From contig NW_027467782.1 in the NCBI RefSeq assembly GCF_004210375.1, positions 33,097,771 through 33,161,770 of the forward strand: 64,000 bases of DNA, written 5' to 3'. Made by a program: the position numbers and the translations under genes. Of this stretch, positions 44,930-56,217 are shown one piece after another. The notes below the pieces were generated by a model, which searched no databases, was not told the DNA's origin, and was given only the letters and a program-made list of their open reading frames with translations. The DNA comes from Tachypleus tridentatus. Lineage: Eukaryota; Arthropoda; Merostomata; Xiphosura; Limulidae. How positions within the stretch are numbered: the first letter of the stretch is position 1; each line of letters opens with the position of its first letter.

Positions 44930-45098
44930 CTGTTTTTCTCATCCAAACTTCCATCGTTAGATTAAATAAGTTTGGATCTCGATGTTTCATTCGATGTCAC
45001 ACTCGCACTACTTCTTTGTTCGTAGTGTCACGGGTGATACACAGGGTTTTGTATTCCATATCGGCACATAAAACACGAGTGTAAATTTTAAGCATCAC
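44930..45098 (-). CDS. Ras-association (RA) domain exon, one in-frame stop
   Basis: On the minus strand, an acceptor (TTTGTTTTGATTTACAG) and a strong donor (AACAG|GTAAGAAG) bound 169 bases. The frame reads VMLKIYTRVLCADMEYKTLC, ITRDTTNKEVVRV, stop, HRMKHRDPNLFNLTMEVWMR, KT. The pattern (L-K-I-Y at the first strand, EYKTL..., TT..EVV helix, then NLF.LTMEVW) fits the start of an RA/ubiquitin-like domain that binds Ras or Rap GTPases. The TGA at 44997-44999 falls in the helix after EVVRV, where a few residues may also be missing. So either a pseudogene or a local sequence error. Flanking exons were not found. I cannot name the protein. Confidence 0.55.
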
Positions 45099-45713
45099 CT
45101 GTAAATCAAAACAAATATATATATATATATACCTAGTATTTAATTCATTTCTTGTGAAACTAAACAAATTTTACTTTGATGTTTACAAATATTAACACCA
45201 GATGTCGTGAACCCAAATAATTCCTACCTTGTCATGTAATTCAAGTATACTAATGTCAAAGCGATATTAGAAAACTTAACAAAAACATAAACTAAGGATA
45301 TCATTTTAAGCAAGTTCTGTACATTAAGATTAATAACATGAATTAAAAAAGAGAAACATAGAATAAAAATGCGGTTTCGTGTCTCGCATTTAAAACACAA
45401 TAAACCTTAACATTACAGAGAATGGTGAAAATGGTCCTCTAACGTATTTTTGGAAACACAAATTTAAGTGTGGCTATGGTTCTACAGTAAAATATGTCAT
45501 AATTTTCAAACGAAAATATTTGCTAATTAATTCGACAAGTTGTCTGTGAAATAATTTTATGATGATAGAGCATTGGATGTATTAATGAATTCTAACTAAC
45601 ATAAACAAGTTTTACGTTGTAATGAATAAAACATTTATGGTTTTGGTAGATCGGTTGTTGAATTTTGAGCCAAGGTATTTGATATGGAAGATAATGCAAC
45701 AACCGTCACTCGA
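45099..45713. other. Unassigned DNA
   Basis: Intron-like AT-rich sequence; a (TA)n tract lies just before the acceptor of the RA exon (45116-45131). Confidence 0.4.
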
Positions 45714-45795
45714 ATTTACCAACAAATAGCGATACTGACTGTCATATTATAACGCCTCACTGCCAAAAGAACAAGTGCGTTTGGCAACAGTTTTG
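45714..45795 (-). mobile_element. SINE fragment
   Basis: Internal part of the main SINE on the minus strand: TTTACCAACAAATAGCGATA, GTCATATTATAACGCCTCAC and GTGCGTTTGGCAACAG. Diverged, both ends lost. Confidence 0.7.
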
Positions 45796-46124
45796 GTCCG
45801 GCAATTTATGAGTAAAGTTTGCTCTTATCATCAGGTTAACTTTACAGAAACAACAGCATAAAAAATTATGTCAAGCTTATAAAGAAAATATGACGGAGCT
45901 AAATGAAATGGTATATACTAATTTGTGTTTTATTTTCGAGTTTTAATAGAATGACAGATGGAGCTTAATATTACCTTCAAGTCACGTGATAAATAGGGGC
46001 CATATCCTGTTTATTTATGTATGTAATTACACTCCTTTGGGCTAGAAACAAGTTTTTTTTATTCCAAAACTGAAGAGAAAAAGACTTGCATTTCGTTTAA
46101 AGTCTTTCTATGTACGTTTCACGT

Positions 46125-46384
46125 TGGCCCGGCATGGCCTAGCGCGTAAGGCGTGTGACTCGTAATCCGAGGGTCGCGGGTTCGCGCCCGCGTCGCGCTA
46201 AACATGCTCGCCCTCCCAGCCGTGGGGGTGTATAATGTGACGGTCAATCCCACTATTCGTTGGTAAAAGAGTAGCCCAAGAGTTGGCGGTGGGTGGTGAT
46301 GACTAGCTGCCTTCCCTCTAGTCTTACACTGCTAAATTAGGGACAGATAGCCCTCGTGTAGCTTTGTGCGAAATTCCCAAACAA
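46125..46384 (+). mobile_element. tRNA-derived SINE, full length with 11-bp TSD
   Basis: The best-preserved head in the window: GGCCCGGCATGGCCTAGCGC, CTCGTAATCCGAGGGTCG, GGGTTCGCGCCC. Then the core (GTAAAAGAGTAGCCCAAGAG, TTACACTGCTAAATTAGGGA) and the tail ACAGATAGCCCTCGTGTAGC, TTTGTGCGAAATTCCC. Flanked by ACGTTTCACGT at 46114-46124 and 46385-46395. GC-richer than the surroundings and rich in CpG, which suggests a young insertion. Confidence 0.97.
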
Positions 46385-46481
46385 ACGTTTCACGTCGCTA
46401 TAATAATAATTTACCCTTCTGTTGGCAACTCGAACTTCTTTTCGTTTTGTTATTGGACGAAAAACCTCAAAGTAGAATTTT

Positions 46482-46692
46482 TATTTGTTTGTTTGTTTTG
46501 GAATTTCGCACAAAGCTAGTCGAGGGCTATCTGTGCTAGCCGTCTCTAATTTAGCACTAGAGGGAAGACTAGAGGGAAGGCAGCTAGTCATCACCACCCA
46601 CAGCCAACTCTTGGGCTACTCTTTTACCAACGAATAGTGGGATTAACCAACACATTATAACGCCCCCACGGCTGAAAAAGCGAAAGAATGTT
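46482..46692 (-). mobile_element. SINE, head missing
   Basis: Main family on the minus strand from a (TTTG)n tail and GGAATTTCGCACAAAGC to ACGCCCCCACGGCTGAAAAA. It contains a small internal duplication (CTAGAGGGAAGACTAGAGGG). 97 bp from the preceding SINE and oppositely oriented. Confidence 0.92.
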
Positions 46693-46938
46693 AAAACGGA
46701 TAACAGATTGATCTACATGTTTTTTATTACTACGATGGACTGATTATCTCTCTAAATAATACACAAGAATTAATTAATAAAGCCTTACACATATATTATG
46801 AAATACTCAACATAAATAATGGGTTATTATTGGCGTTGGAAAAGTTTACTCACACAATTACTCTACACTCTAACAGTTAATGAGGCCTTCTATTTGCATT
46901 GTTAAACTTTTATCAAAATTAACTCGAGCGTATTAACT

Positions 46939-47038
46939 CGAGGCAGCTAGTCATCACCACCCACCGCCAACTCTTGGGCTACTCTTTTACCAACGAAAAG
47001 TGGGATTAGCCGTCACTTATAACGCCCCTACGGCGGAA
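46939..47038 (-). mobile_element. SINE fragment
   Basis: Core only, on the minus strand: AGGCAGCTAGTCATCACCAC through TGGGATTAGCCGTCACTTAT to CCCCTACGGCGGAATC. Both ends are missing. Confidence 0.85.
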
Positions 47039-47049
47039 TCAGCTCAGGT

Positions 47050-47420
47050 TAACAATGACATTCAGGAAATTAGAAACTGTAGTATTAGGGTTGAGGGTAG
47101 TGAAATTAACTGTAATGACTCCATTGATCAGCAAATTCAACCCTGTGAGTTGTACTGAAGAGGAGCTATTGGAGGGAAGAAAAGATAAAGGAATAGAGAA
47201 GTAAATGAATAATGAACTTAAAGATGTTATAGTTTTAGATGATTCCTTGACACAAGTGCATCGAATAGTCTATGGTTATATAGGAAAACAAGAATTAGGT
47301 TATGCTACCCTGGGGCAATGGAGCAAGACATACTGCCAGAACAAGAGAGGACTGGCAATGATGCACTCTTTAGTTTATACGTGGGGGCTAACAGCGTAAC
47401 AAGTTGATAAAAGTATTTAA
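47050..47420 (+). pseudogene. CR1-type LINE ORF1 (SGNH-like) remnant
   Basis: In shifting frames: VEGSEINCNDSIDQQIQ, then KDVIVLDDSLTQVHRIVYGY, CYPGAMEQDI and ALFSLYVGANSVTS. The order 'VIVxGDS..', 'CYPGA' and 'LHVGTND' is what CR1-like first ORFs with an esterase-like domain show; here the Ser motif is DDS and the last motif is YVGANS. The 64-codon frame 47205-47399 holds the first part. Function in CR1 is uncertain (proposed RNA/lipid association). Several frameshifts: dead. Confidence 0.6.
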
Positions 47421-47711
47421 ATATATTAAAATGTCAGTTCTATCGATCGTACAAACTACAGGTCGAAGCTCAACAACTTTATTTCAGCACTGAGACATTA
47501 TACTTCTGCAAAATGTTTTACTTATTTTCTGATGAGGAATAGGGTGATGAAATTTACATCCTTCCACTTGTTGGTGCCCTCTGACCCCACCCACTATAGA
47601 GCCCTATGAGGAGACGGACTACAATGTCAAGCAACGACAGGGTTTCGTGAGCACTACACCCAAACACCTGCATCAGACACAAAGTCCACAACACCTGTTG
47701 AGAACTTTCAA
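47421..47711. other. Unassigned spacer before telomere-like block
   Basis: No motif. It contains a purine/pyrimidine-mixed, less AT-rich stretch (47570-47700) with no open frame. Confidence 0.35.
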
Positions 47712-48001
47712 GTCAGGTTTAGGTTAGGTTAGGATTAGGTTTAGGTTAGGTTAGGTTTAGGTTAGGTCAGGTCAGGTCAGGTTTAGGTTAGGTTAAGATT
47801 AGGTCAGGTTAGGGTAAGGTTATGTTAGGTTAGGTTAGTTTAGTTTAGGTTAGGGTAAGGTTATGTTAGGTTAGGTTTAGGTTAGGTTAGGTTTAGGTTA
47901 GGTTAGGTGAGGTTTAGGTTAGGTGAGGTTTAGGTTAGGTTAGGTTAGGTTTAGGTTAGGTTTAGTTTAGGTTTAGGTTAGGTTTAGGTTAGGTTAGGTT
48001 T
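47712..48001 (+). repeat. Interstitial telomere-like block (TTAGG/TTTAGG)n
   Basis: About 290 bases made almost entirely of TTAGG and TTTAGG units, often alternating as TTTAGGTTAGG, with variants TCAGG, TTATG and TTTAG. TTAGG is the ancestral arthropod telomere repeat. The G-rich strand points to the right. Internal position and mixed units show it is not the current chromosome end. Confidence 0.92.
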
Positions 48002-48865
48002 TGTAGGTGTCTGCAACTTTCTAAAATACAATCTATTTCAATTTTCTATTATGAACTATAAGTCGAATGGCGATGATTGGCAATACGCCTAAGTCACTTT
48101 CATTGGTGTCTTCTGAAAACAACTTGAACGAGCATAACGAATAGAAATACACTAACAATAACAATATAAAAGATGAAATCAAGAAAAAATTTAATGAAAT
48201 TATCCATAGGTATAGCTTAACTGAATGTTTAAAATCATAAAGCAAACTAAAATTCATATTTTCCCTTAAAGTTTTCTTTCAATTATTACTAATTCACACC
48301 AATAGATGGGAATAAAGAATTAATATGCTATATTGCGATCAGTCGAATGATCCAGTTAAAAGGTGGAGCCTATGTACAGTACTATCTCTATTGCATTGAT
48401 AAGATCTCACGTGACATGGATGTAACTTACTCTTCCAACAATTGGTCAAGCTAATATTTTGGAATGGGAACAAGCCTATCATAAGACCCACAGAAATATA
48501 AAACTAATAACAATCAAAATAACTGCTACTAATAAATAACACAGTCAGATTCCTGAGCCTCATGTTTATTAGTGATCTACAGAGAAATGTACAGTAATAT
48601 TTTATGTATGCTTGGTTTCATAACATTATGATCTGTATTATCTGAAGTATGAGTTTCGGTTTTATATATTTTGTAGCTCGTGTTGTTCTTTATAATAAAT
48701 ATACTTTACATGCAAAATAAATATTATATCGTAAAGATAAAGTTATGTTATTGAATTACAAATTTTCTTAGCTGAGCGTTAAAAAGAGAAACTAAAAACA
48801 CACACATTATTTTCCAATGTATGAGCCTACACAACTTAATCAGCACACATGATACTGTACAGTCA
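48002..48865. other. Unassigned DNA between tandem blocks
   Basis: AT-rich, no gene recognised; the minus-strand frame at 48033-48257 has no motif. Confidence 0.4.
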
Positions 48866-51800
48866 CATTGTTGATCTTCAATTTCACTGTCTGTTTCAAC
48901 ACTTCTGGTATTCACTTTAGCTTCTGTTCCAACACTGTTGGTCTTCACTTTGACTGACTGTTCCAACACTTTTGGTCTTCACTTTTACTGTATGCTCCAA
49001 CACTTGGTTTTCAATTTCACTGTCTCTTTCAACACCAGTAGTTTTCAATTTCACTGCCTGTTTTCATTATCTTGGTTTTCACACTCACTTCCATTTCAAT
49101 ACTACTAGTCTTGACTTCCATTGTCTGTTTCCACACTGATGGTATTCACGTTCATTTCTATTTCCACACTATTCCTCTTCACTTTCACTTACTGTTTTCA
49201 CACTGTTGGTCCTCACTTTCACTGACTGTTTCAACACTGTTGGTCTTCAAATTCACTGTCTGTTTCAACATTATTGGTCTTTGGTTTTACTGTATGTTCA
49301 ACACTATTGGTATTCCATTTCAATGTCTATTTTGAAACTATTGGTTACATGTTTCAACAGTGTTCGACATCAATTTCAGTCTCTTTCATCACTTTTGTTG
49401 TTTACTTTAACTAACTTTTCACAGTGTTGATCTTCATTTTCACTGACTGTTTCAACACAAACTGTCTTGAGTATCATTGTCTCTTTTCATATTGTTGATC
49501 TTCTCTTTCAGTACTACTGGTCCTCAGTTTCATTCACTCTTTACACACTGTTAGTCTTCACTTTCACTGGCTGTTTTAACATTTTTGATCTTCAATTTCA
49601 CTATCTGTTTCAACATTACTGTTCTTCTGTTTCACTGTTTCAACACTAATGGTTTAAAATTTCACTCTCTTTTAACAATGTTGTCTTGATTTTCAGTTTG
49701 TTACAACAGTGTTGATCTACACTTTCACTCTACATTGTAACACCACTGGTCTTCAATTTCAATGACTGTGTCAATGGAGTTGGTTTTCAGTCACACTGTC
49801 TGTTTGAACAGCATTGGTCTCTAATTTGACTGTCTGTCTCAACAGTACTTATATTAATTTTTACTCTACATTTTAACACTACTGGTTTTAACTTTCAATG
49901 ACTGTTTCAATAGAGTACGTAATCAATTTCACGGTTTGTTTCAGTAGTGTTGGTCTTCACTTTCATTGAATGTTTAAACACTGTTGGTTTTCACTTTCAT
50001 TGGCTGTTTAAACACTGTTGGTCTTCACTTTCACTGGCTGTTTTAACATTCTTGATCTTCAATTTCATTGACTGTTTCAACAGTATAGTCTTAATTTTTG
50101 GTCTGTTTCAACAGGGTTGATCTTCACTCTCATTCTACATTTTAACACTACTGGTTTTCAATTTCAACGACTGTTTCAATAGTGTTGGTCTTGAAATTCA
50201 CAATATATGTCAACAGTGTTGGTCTTCATATTCAGTGAATGTTTGAATAGTGTATGTCTTCAGTTACACTCACTGTATCAACACAATTAGCCTTCGGTTT
50301 CACAGACGGCATGAACAGTGTTGGCGTTCAATTTCATTGTGTTTCAACAGTGTTGGTCTACACCTTTAATGACTTTCAGTGGTGTCGGTCTTTTATTTCT
50401 CAGTTTCAATGTCTGTTTTTGAACAGTGTTGGTTTTTAATTTAATTGTCTGTTTCAACAGTGAGTGTCTTCGCTTTTACTCTCTTTTAACACAACTGGTC
50501 TTCACATTCAACGACTGTTTAAGAAGAGTACGTCATCAATTTCACGGTTTGTTTCAGTAGTGTTGGTCTTTAACTAAATGTTTCAACAATTTCACGGTCT
50601 GTATCAACACTATTGGTCTTCGAATTCACTGATTGTTTGAACAGTGTTGCTGTTCAGTTTCACTACGTTTCAACAGTGTTAACCTTCACTTTCACTATAT
50701 ATTTAATTTTACTTGTCTTCAGTTTCAAGGACTGTTTCTTCAGAACTAACCTTCATTTTAACTGTTTTCATATTATTAGTCTTTAATTTCACTGTCTGTT
50801 TCAACACAATTGATCATCAGTTTTACTGACTGTTTTCACACTGTACGTCTTCGCTTTTACGGTATGTTTTGTTTTAACTATATTGGTCTTTACTTTCACT
50901 TCCATTTCAACACTATTGGCGTTCACTTCCACTGAATGTTTCACACTATTGGTCGTCACTTCCACCGAATTTTTCACACTATTTGTCTTCACTTTCATTG
51001 GCTGTTTCAACACTGTTGGCCATCAAGATTATTGTCTGTTTAAACACTACTGGTCTTCACTTTCATTGACTGTTTCAACACTGTTAATCTTCAATTTCAC
51101 TATCTCTTTCAACATTAGTGTTCTTCTGTTTCAGTAGTGAGTGTCTTTACTTTTACCCTCTTTTAACACAACTGGTCTTCACTTTCAACAACTGTTCCAA
51201 TAGAATACGTTATAAATTTCTCGGTCTGTTTCAGCAGTGCTGGTCTTCACTTTGACGAATATTTCAACATTGTAAGTCTTCAATTTCGCTATCTGTATCA
51301 ACGATATTGGTCTTCGATTACACTGAGTGTTTAAACAGTGTTGGTATTCAATATCACTTTGTTTCAACAGTGTTGGTCTTCACTTTCACTACATATTTAA
51401 CACTAGTGGTCTTCAGTTTCAATGTCTTTCATTAGTGCCAGTCGTCAATTTCATGGTCTGTTTCAACAGTGTTGGTCTTCACTTTCACTAAATGTTTCAA
51501 CAGTGGAGATCATTTATTTCACTGTCAATTTCAGCAGTGTTGGATTTCAGTTTCAATTCTTTTTTAACAGTGTAGGTCTGTAATTTGACTGTTTCAATAA
51601 AGTGTCTTTACTTTTACCCTCTTTTAACACAACTGGTCTTCACTTTCAACAACTGTTCCAATAGAATACGTCATAAATTTCTCGGTCTGTTTCAGCAGTG
51701 CTGGTCTTCACTTTGACGAATATTTCAACATTGTAAGTCTTCAATTTCGCAATCTGTATCAACGCTATTGGTCTTCGATTTTACTGACTGTATGAACAGA

Positions 51801-53787
51801 GTTGGCCGTCACTTTCACAATATATTTAATACTACTTGTCTTCAGTTTCAATGACTGTTTCCTCAGTGCTGACCTTCATTTTAACTGTTTTCACACTATT
51901 AGTATTCAATTTCACTAACTGTTTAAACACTGTTGATCTTCATTTTCATTGACTGTTTTAACACTGTTGATCTTCACCTTCACTAACTGTTTCAAGACTG
52001 TGGGTCTTCAGTTCCACTGTTGTTTTCACACTGTTTGCCTTCAGTTTCATTTCAATACTATTGGTGTTGTCTTCCTCTGTCTATTTTCACACTATTTGTT
52101 TTCAATATCACTGACTGTTTCGACATTTCTGGTTTTCACACTGACTGACTGTTTCAACACACTTGGTCTACAACTTCACTCTTTCAACACTATTGGTCTG
52201 TACATTCACTGACTGTTTCAACAGTTTGTATTCAATATCACTGTTTCAGTAGTAGTGGTCTTCACTTTTACTTCTGTTTCAACACTGTTGATCTTCAGGT
52301 TCACTGACTCTTTAACACTGTTTGTTTTCAGTTTTACTGAATGCCTCAACACTGTAGGTCTTCAATTTCACTGTCTGCATCAAGGCCCGGCATGGCTAAG
52401 CGTGTTAAGGCGTGCGACTCGTAATCTGATGGTCGTGGGTTCGCATCCCCGTCGCGCCAAACATGCTCTCCCTTTCAGCGGTGAGGGCGTTATATGTGAC
52501 GGTCAATCCCACTATTCGTTGGTAAAAGAGTAGCCCAAGAGTTGGCGGTGGGTGGTGATGACTAGCTGCCTTCCCTCTTGTCTTACACTACTAAATTAGG
52601 GACGGCTAGCACAGATAGCCCTCGAGTAGCTCTGTGCGAAATTCAAAACAAAGTCTGCATCAACACCATCTTTCTTCACTGTTTTCACACTGTTGGTCTT
52701 CACTTTCACTGTCTACTTCAACACTGTTTATTTTCAATTTCACCATCTGTTTCAACATTATTGGCCTTCAGTTTCACTCTATGTTCAATACTTTATATTC
52801 AGTTTCACAGACTTCCTTAACACTATTGGTCTTCACTTTCACTGACTGTTCCAAAATGTTAGTCTTCAATTTTACTCTCTGTTTCAGTACTATTTGTCTT
52901 CACTTTCACTGACTGTTTCGACACTGTTGTTCTTCAACTTCACTCTCTGTTTCAACATTATTAGTCTTCAGTTTCACTCTATATTCAATTGCAATGACTG
53001 TTTTAAAACTATTGGTCTGCAGTATTAATGACTGGTTTAACAGTGTTTGTCTTCACTTTCACGGAGTTTCAACACTAATGGTTCTTAGTATCAATCTCTT
53101 TTCACGTTGTTGGTATTTTCTTTCACTTCTCTTTCAATACTACTGGTCTCAGTTTCAGCCATTGTTTTCACATTGTTGGTATCCACTTTCATTCGCTGTT
53201 TCAACATTATTGATCTTCAATTTCACTGTCTGTCTCAACATTATTATTTTTCTGTTTCAGTGTTTGTTTCAATACTAATGATCTTCAATTTCACTGTTTC
53301 AACACTGTTGTCTTAATTTTCAGTCAGTTTCAACAGTGTTGATCTTCACTTTCACTCTAAATTTTAACACTACTGGTTTTAACTTTCATTGACTGTTTCA
53401 ATATTGGTCTTCAATTTTACGATCTGTGTCAACAGTGTTGGTCTTCACATTCACTCAATGTCTTAACTTTATTGAATGTTTCAATAGTGTGTGTACGTCT
53501 TCAATTTCACTGACATTATCAGAACTATTGGTCTTGGTTTCACTGACGATTTGAACAGTGTTGGTGATGAATTTCACTGTGCTTCAGCAGTATTGGTCTT
53601 CACTTTCAATGACTGTTTCAGTAGTGTCTGTCTTCAATTTCACAGTCTGATTGAAGAGTGTTGGTTTTCACTTTTACTGTCTTTTAACACAATTGGTGTT
53701 CACTTTTAACGACTATTTCAAGAGTACGTCATCAATTTCATGGTATGTTTCAGCAGTGTTGGTTTTCACTTTAACTGAATGTTTCAA
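48866..53787. repeat. 34-bp degenerate minisatellite, about 4.9 kb
   Basis: Well over 120 imperfect units of about 34 bp, consensus near TTTCAACACTGTTGGTCTTC plus ACTTTCACTGACTG. Divergence between units is high, except for a local duplication: 51140-51316 and 51604-51780 are nearly identical (offset about 464 bp). Numerous frames up to 94 codons on both strands are repeats of the same peptide themes (FTFTDCFNTVGLQFHC on plus, VKTNSVE on minus) and are not genes. A SINE interrupts at 52384-52652. Confidence 0.93.
52384..52652 (+). mobile_element. tRNA-derived SINE in minisatellite, 11-bp TSD
   Basis: Full-length main family: head GGCCCGGCATGGCTAAGCGT, GGTCGTGGGTTCGCATCC, core, and tail AGCACAGATAGCCCTCGAGT, TCTGTGCGAAATTCAAAACA. 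GTCTGCATCAA flanks both sides (52373-52383, 52653-52663) and is minisatellite sequence duplicated on insertion. Confidence 0.97.
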
Positions 53788-54290
53788 CAATGATACGACA
53801 CCAGGTGAACCATCACAGTATATTAAGTTGTTGTTAGTAATGATGATACAACACCAGGTGAACCATCACAGTATATTAAGTTGTTGTTAGTAATGATGAT
53901 ACAACACCAGGTAAACCATCACTATATTAAGTTGTTGTTAGTAATGATGATACGACACCAGGTGAACCATCACAGTATATTAAGTTGTTGTTTGTAATGA
54001 TGATACAACACCAGGTTAACCATCACAGTATATTAAGTTGTTGTTAGTAATGATGATACAACACCAGGTGAACCATCACTATATTAAGTTGTTGTGAGTA
54101 ATGACGAACCCCCGCTAGTACAGCGGTATGTCTCCGGATTTACAACGCTAAAATCAGAAGTTCGATTCCCCTCGGTGGGCTGAGCAGATAGCCCGATGTT
54201 GCTTTGCTATAAGAAAAACAAAACAAACAATAGTAATGATGATACAACACCAGGTGAACCATCACAGTATATTAAGTTATTGTGGGTTAT
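53788..54290. repeat. 53-bp tandem array
   Basis: About seven units of AATGATGATACAACACCAGG, TGAACCATCACAGTATATTA, AGTTGTTGTTAGT. Two units have lost the CAG before TATATTAAG. It directly abuts the end of the 34-bp minisatellite. Interrupted by a SINE at 54105-54231. Despite the equal unit length it is unrelated in sequence to the array at 1775. Confidence 0.95.
54105..54231 (+). mobile_element. Second SINE family, full copy with 8-bp TSD
   Basis: ACCCCCGCTAGTACAGCGGT (box A-like), CTCCGGATTTACAACGCTAA, AAGTTCGATTCCCCTCGGTG (box B-like), then GAGCAGATAGCCCGATGTTG, CTTTGCTATAAG and an AAACA-rich tail. Flanked by AGTAATGA (54097-54104, 54232-54239), a duplication of array sequence. Head probably tRNA-derived; isoacceptor uncertain. 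Partner copy at 37236-37361. Confidence 0.93.
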
Positions 54291-55345
54291 ATAATTATCA
54301 AAGTTTATTAAAATCAGGAACTACAAGCAAAGTTAAATAATAATATAACAACATAATATAGGCTATATATTAACGATTGTAGCATGATATATTGTTGAAG
54401 ATATATATTTTTGGAAAATCCAATATATAGAATTACGTCATATTTTCTAATCTAACTATAATATGGCGTTTGTGTCTGTATCTATCCACCGAAACAATAA
54501 ATACATTTGGGCATATCTATCAAATGACACCACAAACAAAAATCTATTTTAATATTCCCACTTTTGGTATTCTAGATTCAGACAGTTATAAAAATAAATA
54601 CGATACGTATAACATTCCTTTTTTTTTACATATATAATGTTAAGTACTCTTCTTGCAACAAGAACCCAGCTTTCACCAGGACTGAACCTAAAGGTTTGAT
54701 TGTATCTTTATTGATGAAATTTATAGTTTTAAGAAATGGAGTTTAAAAGGAAAAAAACGTTTTGTCAATAAACAGTACCACGTTTAATAGATAGAAAATG
54801 ACCGTTTATATCAACGCGGTCCCAACACTTTTCCCTTGCTGTACTTGCCGTTAAAAGAATCTTTTTTTTTTTTCGTAGAAAATGTTCATTTTTTCTAAAT
54901 TTTCCAGCACGGCGTTATCTAAAACAGCCCAATATTTGCTAACCCTAATTGCTAAGCCTCTCTCAGGTTGTAGAGTAACATGAATCTAACATTCAAGTTA
55001 GAAACTTGTCTAACTTTTGTTTCTCATTCAAGAATTTAATTCAGAGTTATATAATGACCTTATGTGAATATACATTTAAATTATTTATATAAAGCTTTAT
55101 ACTTACAAATTGTACTGTTCGAAATACCCATGAAATGCAAGGTACGTTCGAATATAAAATTGTTCTTCTTCTTTGCACAGTTCGGTTCCAACTTTAATAC
55201 GTTGTCACCTTAGTTAATATGCAAATATTTTATAATATTATGGTCCCAATTTATTGTTGTCTTTCTCAGTTTGTATTGGTTAGAAGCGTAGGACCAATGA
55301 ATTGTTATAAATATATGACGTACGTGAAAGAGTAGGTTGCTTACT
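54240..55345. other. Unassigned DNA
   Basis: After the last array unit (to about 54290) no gene or repeat was recognised. Confidence 0.4.
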
Positions 55346-55550
55346 GAATTCCGCGCAAAGCTACTCGAGAGCTGTCTGCGCTCGCCGTCCTTGATTTAGC
55401 AGTGTAAGACTAGAGGGAAAGCTGCTAATCATCACCACCCACCGCCAACTCTTGGGTTACTCCTTTACCAACGAATAGTGGGATTGATCGTCACATAATA
55501 ACGCCCCCACGGCTGGGAGGACGAGCATGTTTGGTGTGACTGGGATTTTT
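55346..55550 (-). mobile_element. SINE, head truncated
   Basis: Main family on the minus strand from GAATTCCGCGCAAAGC through CAGTGTAAGACTAGAGGGAA and ATCACCACCCACCGCCAACT to ACGAGCATGTTTGGTGTGAC. The tRNA-like head is missing beyond GGGATT. Confidence 0.93.
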
Positions 55551-56098
55551 TGTTTTGTTTACAAGGGACATGTAATGTACACTGAAATTTACATTAAGTA
55601 CTGTCAGTTTTGTTGTGTCTATAAATTAATGGTTAGAAGTTAATGCAAGGCCATGTAAATTAATTTAACATTTACAGAACTGTTAATTTCAGTATTTGCT
55701 TTTATCTTGTGCATCATCATTATTATTCTGTAAACCAACAATATTTTGTATGGAATTTTGAATTTAACATATTTTATTGTCCTATTTTTACTAATAGGAT
55801 ATCAGGAACAGAATACATTTTAAAATTTCTGGAGTGTTAAAAACTACATCCAGTGTTTCTTTATATCATAGCAGTCATCTACAGTGATATTAGTTTTTTT
55901 TATGAGCCTTGTTTCTTTGCTTTTGCTTTCTGGCATCAGACAAAAACCATTGTAAATCCATATCAGCCAATGTGGCATAACATTTTATGAGACAACACTA
56001 AGTAAACAGTTTTTTTTCTTAATTGCAAAATTTCTATTTTGGACTTTTTAATTAGAATCAATTAATTGAGATAATGAAGTTACTTAAACAGATTCAAA
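55551..56098. other. Unassigned DNA up to the duplicated block
   Basis: AT-rich, no feature; unrelated to the sequence at 6351-6898 that precedes copy 1. Confidence 0.45.
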
Positions 56099-56121
56099 AT
56101 ATGCATTTTGTTTTTTACCAG

Positions 56122-56217
56122 GCCACATTAAGTGTGATGCAAAATGTCCTTAGTGCAAGTGGCTAACCAGACATTCAAACTACTTTTTGTCAGTTCTTCA
56201 GTTGCTTACTTGGATAA
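56122..56217 (+). pseudogene. Copy of the frameshifted ATR-like exon candidate
   Basis: Same sequence as 6922-7017, including the acceptor and the apparent frameshift. The next exon (7968-8097 in copy 1) is deleted from this block, so this copy could not make the same protein. Confidence 0.4.

Noticed and set aside
46125..46200. Functional tRNA gene
   Set aside because: The tRNA-like head with box A and B motifs is the start of a SINE with target duplication and tail; many copies share it and the arms do not pair as a complete tRNA.
47712..48001. True chromosome end
   Set aside because: Unrelated sequence continues for 16 kb on the right, and units are mixed and mutated.
48748..53890. Many frames of 60-94 codons suggesting a repeat protein
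   Set aside because: They are a 34-bp minisatellite read in rotating frames on both strands, with no splice structure or stable frame; the frame at 52255-52533 also runs into a SINE.
1775..54290. Link between the two 53-bp arrays (1775 and 53788)
   Set aside because: Only the unit length agrees; the sequences are unrelated.
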